A DNA stretch of 64,000 bases, from positions 2,976,700-3,040,699 of the forward strand of contig SSNP01000005.1 of assembly GCA_006937955.1 (NCBI GenBank). Reading direction: 5' to 3'. This stretch comes from Pachypanchax playfairii. Taxonomy: Eukaryota > Chordata > Actinopteri > Cyprinodontiformes > Aplocheilidae. The position numbers were made by a program, and so were the translations under genes. The notes under the pieces are model-generated. The model did not search any database, was not told the origin of the DNA, and saw only the letters and a program-made list of their open reading frames with translations. Shown here piece by piece: positions 60,068 to 64,000 of this stretch (positions within the stretch are counted from its first letter, which is position 1; every line of letters starts with the position of its first letter).

Positions 60068-62187
60068 CTGGGGAAAACACAGGAAATCAAAGTGATAAAC
60101 ATCTTCACATCAGATGATTCAAGGCTTTTTAACATTAAACACATAACGCACAAGGAAAAGCAGCAGTGGAGTGAGAATCAGATTTAGTGGATTGACTCAT
60201 TTTTATTTACCGTGTTTAGTCAGAAATCGACAGAACTTCCTGAGATCTGATTCAAATGTCTGACATGTTTGATAAAAATACTTCTGGATCATATCACATC
60301 TTTTCTGAACCCGGTCTTCTGAGCTCTTCTTTGAAGATAAGCCCCTCCCATTTTTCCTCAGGACGAGTATCTTTGGAGATTTTAAAACCACTAACTATGT
60401 GAGTAGTTCCTGAAGCATGTTATTATTGCCTGAGATTATTATGGTCTGGGAGAGCCAGCAGTATTCAGCCTGACTAGCACTTAGCAACATACCAGAAAAA
60501 TACTCAAACATTTTGAATCTAACTCTTATCCCGACCAACAGAATATTTAAATCTATACTGACTCAGTGATTCTTAAATCTACACAGCTGTTCGTCAGTGT
60601 GGAGTTCAGCATCTGTCCCACAAACATCCCCCTCCATATGAACCATGAGTGACGCCAAATATTCTGTTCAACCATCAATCCATGTCTGTTTTTTTGTGAC
60701 AATGTGATCAGCTGATCTGAGATTTTACAGTTAAAAACATCCAGATTTCAGTAACAAAGCTCCGATGGGAGGAGCCACACATAATAACCAGAAAGGAAGA
60801 CCCGCCTTCCGCATTAGACATGAAGCAGATGCATGTACCAAACTGCAGTATGAGATGAGAGGACTGTCCGAGTGGCAGGACAGCAGATTGATCAAGCAGC
60901 TCAATGTTTAACTGTCTGGGTAGGTAGAGCCAGACAGGAGTCATGTGACCATGATGTAGCAGGATGAGTAAGCTGATAATATAAGTTCAGTGTTTGGACA
61001 TCACAAAGTCAAAGCTCACAAAATGAGTCAAATAGTCTAAAAATAAAAGATGCAAACTTCTGCACTAAAAATAAAAGAAATCTTAAAAAGAAAAAATCCA
61101 AAATGATACATCTTTCAAATGATAATTCTGCAAAATATAATATTTAATCTTCAAAAACCAAGATGACATGATTTCTGTAGCTAGACTCTGCTAGTGTCCT
61201 TGAAGACGGGGGTCACCACAGAGAAGAAGAGAAAACACAGACACACACCTTGAATCTGGCTCAGTGTGTATTCAGGTGAATAGTCTGACAGGTAAAGTAC
61301 ATAAATACACTAACAATAACAAAAATCTAAATAAAAAAAAAGATATATTCCATTAAAGAGTGACCCAGTTCAGTGACATGGTGTTTTATTTTTCTAATAA
61401 TGACACAGAAGTCTCACACAGTATAAATGCCTTATTTTTCCTTTCAAACAGGATTTGAATGTTCAGCAGAACTAGGACAAGAAAAATAAGAAGGTCTTCC
61501 AGCAAACAGGCTGGCAGTCAGAAGACAAAGCAGCAGGGGGAGGTGGGGATGAAGAGGCAATATTTCACCTAGGGCACGCACATCGTGTCATCTTTCACAG
61601 AGCAGCAAAAATCTAAAGCAGCCAAGATTTTACACCACCAGAATTAATCTAATGGGATTCACTTCCTTATACAAGATGCCAAAAGAAACGATATTAAAAT
61701 ATCATTTTCTTTCACTGGATGGTCTGTGGTGCTCACGCAAACTATGAAAGAAGGTTCAGAGAGTTCAAAATCAGAAGAACACAGACTTATCTAACATATA
61801 GTACCTCAGACAAGGATGCAAGACGCACTGCAAGTCTATTAAAAGCACGAGGTGAGAGGCTTGAGGGTCCAATCTATTATTTAGGGGCTGCCGACACAGT
61901 GATGGGCAAAAGGCAGGAAAACTGCAGTGAGGCAGCATGCGTGGAAATTAATACAAAAGGAACAGACTGTAAAATCGGAAAATATTCTTTTCAAATATTA
62001 TGATACTTCTTTTTCAATAAAAATGGCTCTAGATAAAAGGGAAAGAACAGCTATTTTCTATCACTCTTTCCATTCGGAGTTGTACTTGTTTACAGTAAAA
62101 CAAAGAAAGACAGACCCGTCCACTATGTAAATGTTCCACGATGAAGAGCTAAAGATCTGAGTAGTCTGAAAGAGGACTCGCACCCAC
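60068..62187 (-). other. First btbd10 intron
   Basis: About 2.1 kb of AT-rich DNA. I looked for an exon encoding the mammalian N-terminus (MAGRPHPYD...WDRKLH) and did not find one. The plus-strand open frame at 61719-62003 shows no recognisable family. Confidence 0.5.
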
Positions 62188-62350
62188 CGGTCGGTATCTG
62201 AGGGCCAGGAGAAGACAAAGCAGCAGGGAACAAGCTGCGGGATGACCGCGGAACAAAAGCCTGGCGCTCCACCGAACAAAGCGGGCTTCCCAGCAGTTTC
62301 AGCATCCTCGCTCATTACTTTCCAACTTCCTCGGCATCGTTTGAATCCCA
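62188..62350 (-). other. btbd10: Probable 5' exon of btbd10, possibly coding
   Basis: GC- and CpG-rich sequence with a candidate donor GTGGGT (GT at 62186-62187). An ATG at 62315 opens a frame (MSEDAETAGKPALFGG...) that reaches the donor after 128 bases. Joined to the acceptor at 60067 it would stay in frame with MSLYGAG, giving 64 extra residues. It does not resemble the mammalian N-terminus (MAGRPHPYD), so it may be untranslated. Confidence 0.45.
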
Positions 62351-62379
62351 CGACCCGGACTTTAACTCACTGATAAAAC

Positions 62380-62660
62380 ACCCCCTTCAAAGATAACCTT
62401 AACAGCGTCCACGAGACGAGCGACACGCACTCCGACTGGTCATTCAGTCACCTGAAACTGTGAATGGCCGCGTGCTCGAGTGAATCAGAACGATGCTGCC
62501 TTCACGTGCTCCTCGTAAAGTGCCGTATCTCAATGTTAAACCTGCAACTGGGACTCTTGATTGAAGCTGGGTTAATGTTGTCGAACTGATCCGAATTGCT
62601 TTTCGCGTCATTTCTCACTGAACATCAAAATATCTCGGAATCACAAGGATCCAAATCCCA
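62380..62660 (-). promoter_or_regulatory. btbd10 promoter with a CACGTG E-box
   Basis: A CpG-rich stretch upstream of the probable first exon. CACGTG occurs at 62503-62508, inside a 21-bp element (62498-62518) shared with the ppfibp2 promoter. CACGTG is the CLOCK-BMAL1 site, but a single copy is weak evidence of clock control. Confidence 0.45.
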
Positions 62661-62917
62661 TTTCGTCGCTTTAGGGGTTTTTAAGACGTAAAGGAAAACA
62701 TGTTCATGAAGCATAAACAGATACATTGAAATGCTCGTGTGATTAAATACTTGAACCACTGAAAATAACTCAAAGTCAGTTTTTATGTCAAAACCCTATT
62801 TTTAATCCCTTCTCCAGCCCATCTCTTGTCTTATAAACCACTGTGAATTTCACAAACTGGCAGGAAAAATGTTACATAACCTCTTTGATAGCTCCAGCTT
62901 ACAAACAAAACAACGTT

Positions 62918-63366
62918 TGCTACAACATCCCCTGGTTTCCTACAACTTTCTCTGGTTTCCTACAAGCAGCCGTGGCTCAGGTGGTGAAGCGGGTCGTTTG
63001 GTAACCGTAGGTCATCAGTTTAAATCCCCGCTCTTGGGCAAGACACTTAACCCACTTTGCCTGTTTGGTGGTGGTCAGTGGTGGTCAGTGGTGCCTATAG
63101 TAGCCTCTGTCAGTGTGTGTCTCAGGACAGCTGTGGCTACAACATGTGTGTAGTTTATCACCACCAAACGCGTGAGTTTGTGTGTTAATGGGTGAATGAC
63201 ATACTGTAGTGTACAACGCTTTGGGAGTCATATGACTTGAGAAAAGCGCTGTACACGCCGTTTACTATTTACAACACCCTGGTTTTCTAAAACATTAACC
63301 CGGTTTCTTACAGCGTTCTTTGGTTTCCTAGAACATTCCATGGCTTCCTACAACTTTCTCTGCCTC
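62918..63366. repeat. Minisatellite (unit about 20-23 bp) interrupted by a SINE
   Basis: Units resembling TACAACWTTCTCTGGTTTCC occur at about 62,921-62,964 and again at about 63,269-63,366. The SINE lies between them. Units vary by a few bases. Confidence 0.65.
62966..63268 (+). mobile_element. tRNA-derived SINE
   Basis: The box A-like CCGTGGCTCAGGTGGTGAAG, the box B-like GGTCATCAGTTTAAATCC and TTGGGCAAGACACTTAACCC are followed by the tail words AACGCTTTGGGAGTC and AGAAAAGCGCTGTACAC. It is the same general class as the copy at 57.74-57.99 kb, but longer and on the plus strand. A TACAA on both sides may be a short target duplication. Confidence 0.7.
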
Positions 63367-63369
63367 TTG

Positions 63370-63455
63370 TCCAATGACCACTGGAGATAAGCACCAGCCC
63401 CCTGCAACTATGAACAGGAAGAAGCAGGTTTAGAACATGGATGGATGGATAGATG
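63370..63455 (+). mobile_element. Dispersed-repeat 3' fragment with TGGA tail
   Basis: ACTGGAGATAAGCACCAGCC, CCCTGCAACTATGAACAGGA and GGATGGATGGATAGATGG match the 3' end of a very common fish repeat that terminates in (TGGA)n. Confidence 0.6.
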
Positions 63456-64000
63456 GCCTCTGCTTGTAACTGATCAAATAACTGTACAATTTTCAATTTG
63501 AATAAAAAGCAGCAAATAACAGGAACACAAATAATTTACTGAATATATCTGCAAGATAATTTAAGCAATATTAACTCTCAACACTTTTAAAGATCTGAAA
63601 AAACAGAATCAAACTTTCCCTCAAGTACAAGCACCTGACAATTTAAAGGAATTTCATTTGTAATTTAAAAAATGTAATTTATTTATTAAATATAAAGTAA
63701 AGTTGTTGTTTTTTTGAACTAAAACGTATTTCAGCGAGACCCGTTCATCTCTACAAAAAACAGATGAAAGGTTTTAAAAAATCTGAAGAACCACAGTTAA
63801 AGACCAAAAGTCAGAAGAGAAAAAAACAAGAACTTAGAGGTGGCTGGTTCCACAGACAGCAAGACATTTTAAAATAAAACAAAGAAAAACAGCAAAAACT
63901 ACATGTGAAAACAATGATTGACAAGAACTACCTGTCCCACAATCACGAATACAGTCAAAGTACTGACCCACATAAATACATCTTATTTAAATTAAAAACA
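63456..64000. other. Intergenic, right edge
   Basis: AT-rich DNA. I see no gene, RNA or recognisable element. Confidence 0.5.

Noticed and set aside
62990..63030. tRNA-like box A/box B sequence
   Set aside because: It is the head of a SINE; it lacks a foldable tRNA and carries a SINE tail.

Overview
The window is from a ray-finned fish (teleost) nuclear genome. The evidence is vertebrate-type split genes with GT-AG introns, AT-rich intergenic DNA, teleost-style mobile elements (a Tc1 element with 200-bp inverted repeats, L2-like LINE tails, a tRNA-derived SINE, TTAA-flanked MITEs), and two 10-N placeholders inside homopolymers. No bacterial operon, CRISPR array, rRNA or functional tRNA was seen. 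I cannot name the species.

Layout. (1) 1 to about 28,950, minus strand: the 5' part of a liprin-beta gene, best match ppfibp2. Three coding exons are visible (14416-14512, 11189-11397, 1661-1747), with a probable untranslated first exon in a CpG-rich patch near 28.8-28.9 kb. The rest of the gene lies beyond the left edge. Its introns carry an L2-like LINE tail on each strand (about 6.15-7.3 kb and 9.65-10.18 kb), a TTAA-flanked MITE (12600-13361) and a nearly pristine Tc1 transposon with an intact 340-aa transposase (20305-21906). (2) 29.0-31.4 kb: a divergent intergenic spacer. (3) About 31.5-52.1 kb, plus strand: the complete core clock gene bmal1 (arntl). Its promoter holds two tandem ROR/REV-ERB response elements, followed by untranslated 5' exons and 17 coding exons that sum exactly to 620 codons plus a stop, then a long 3' region. 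(4) About 53.2-62.5 kb, minus strand: btbd10, tail to tail with bmal1, with seven coding exons that sum to 496 codons plus a stop and a CpG-rich promoter near 62.2-62.6 kb. (5) 62.6-64 kb: intergenic DNA with a minisatellite split by a SINE.

How the genes relate. BMAL1 is the bHLH-PAS partner of CLOCK. The two promoter ROREs are the known entry point of the REV-ERB/ROR loop that makes Bmal1 transcription rhythmic. BTBD10 is the known neighbour of BMAL1 in human. A liprin-beta gene directly beside bmal1 parallels the human PPFIBP1-ARNTL2 pair and suggests an ancestral liprin-beta/BMAL linkage that predates the vertebrate genome duplications.

I did not find a wholly new biological system. The observations most worth checking are the twin ROREs, a near-identical 21-bp element upstream of both minus-strand genes, a block of three tiny same-phase exons in bmal1, possible upstream starts in bmal1 and btbd10, and several nested or recent transposon insertions.
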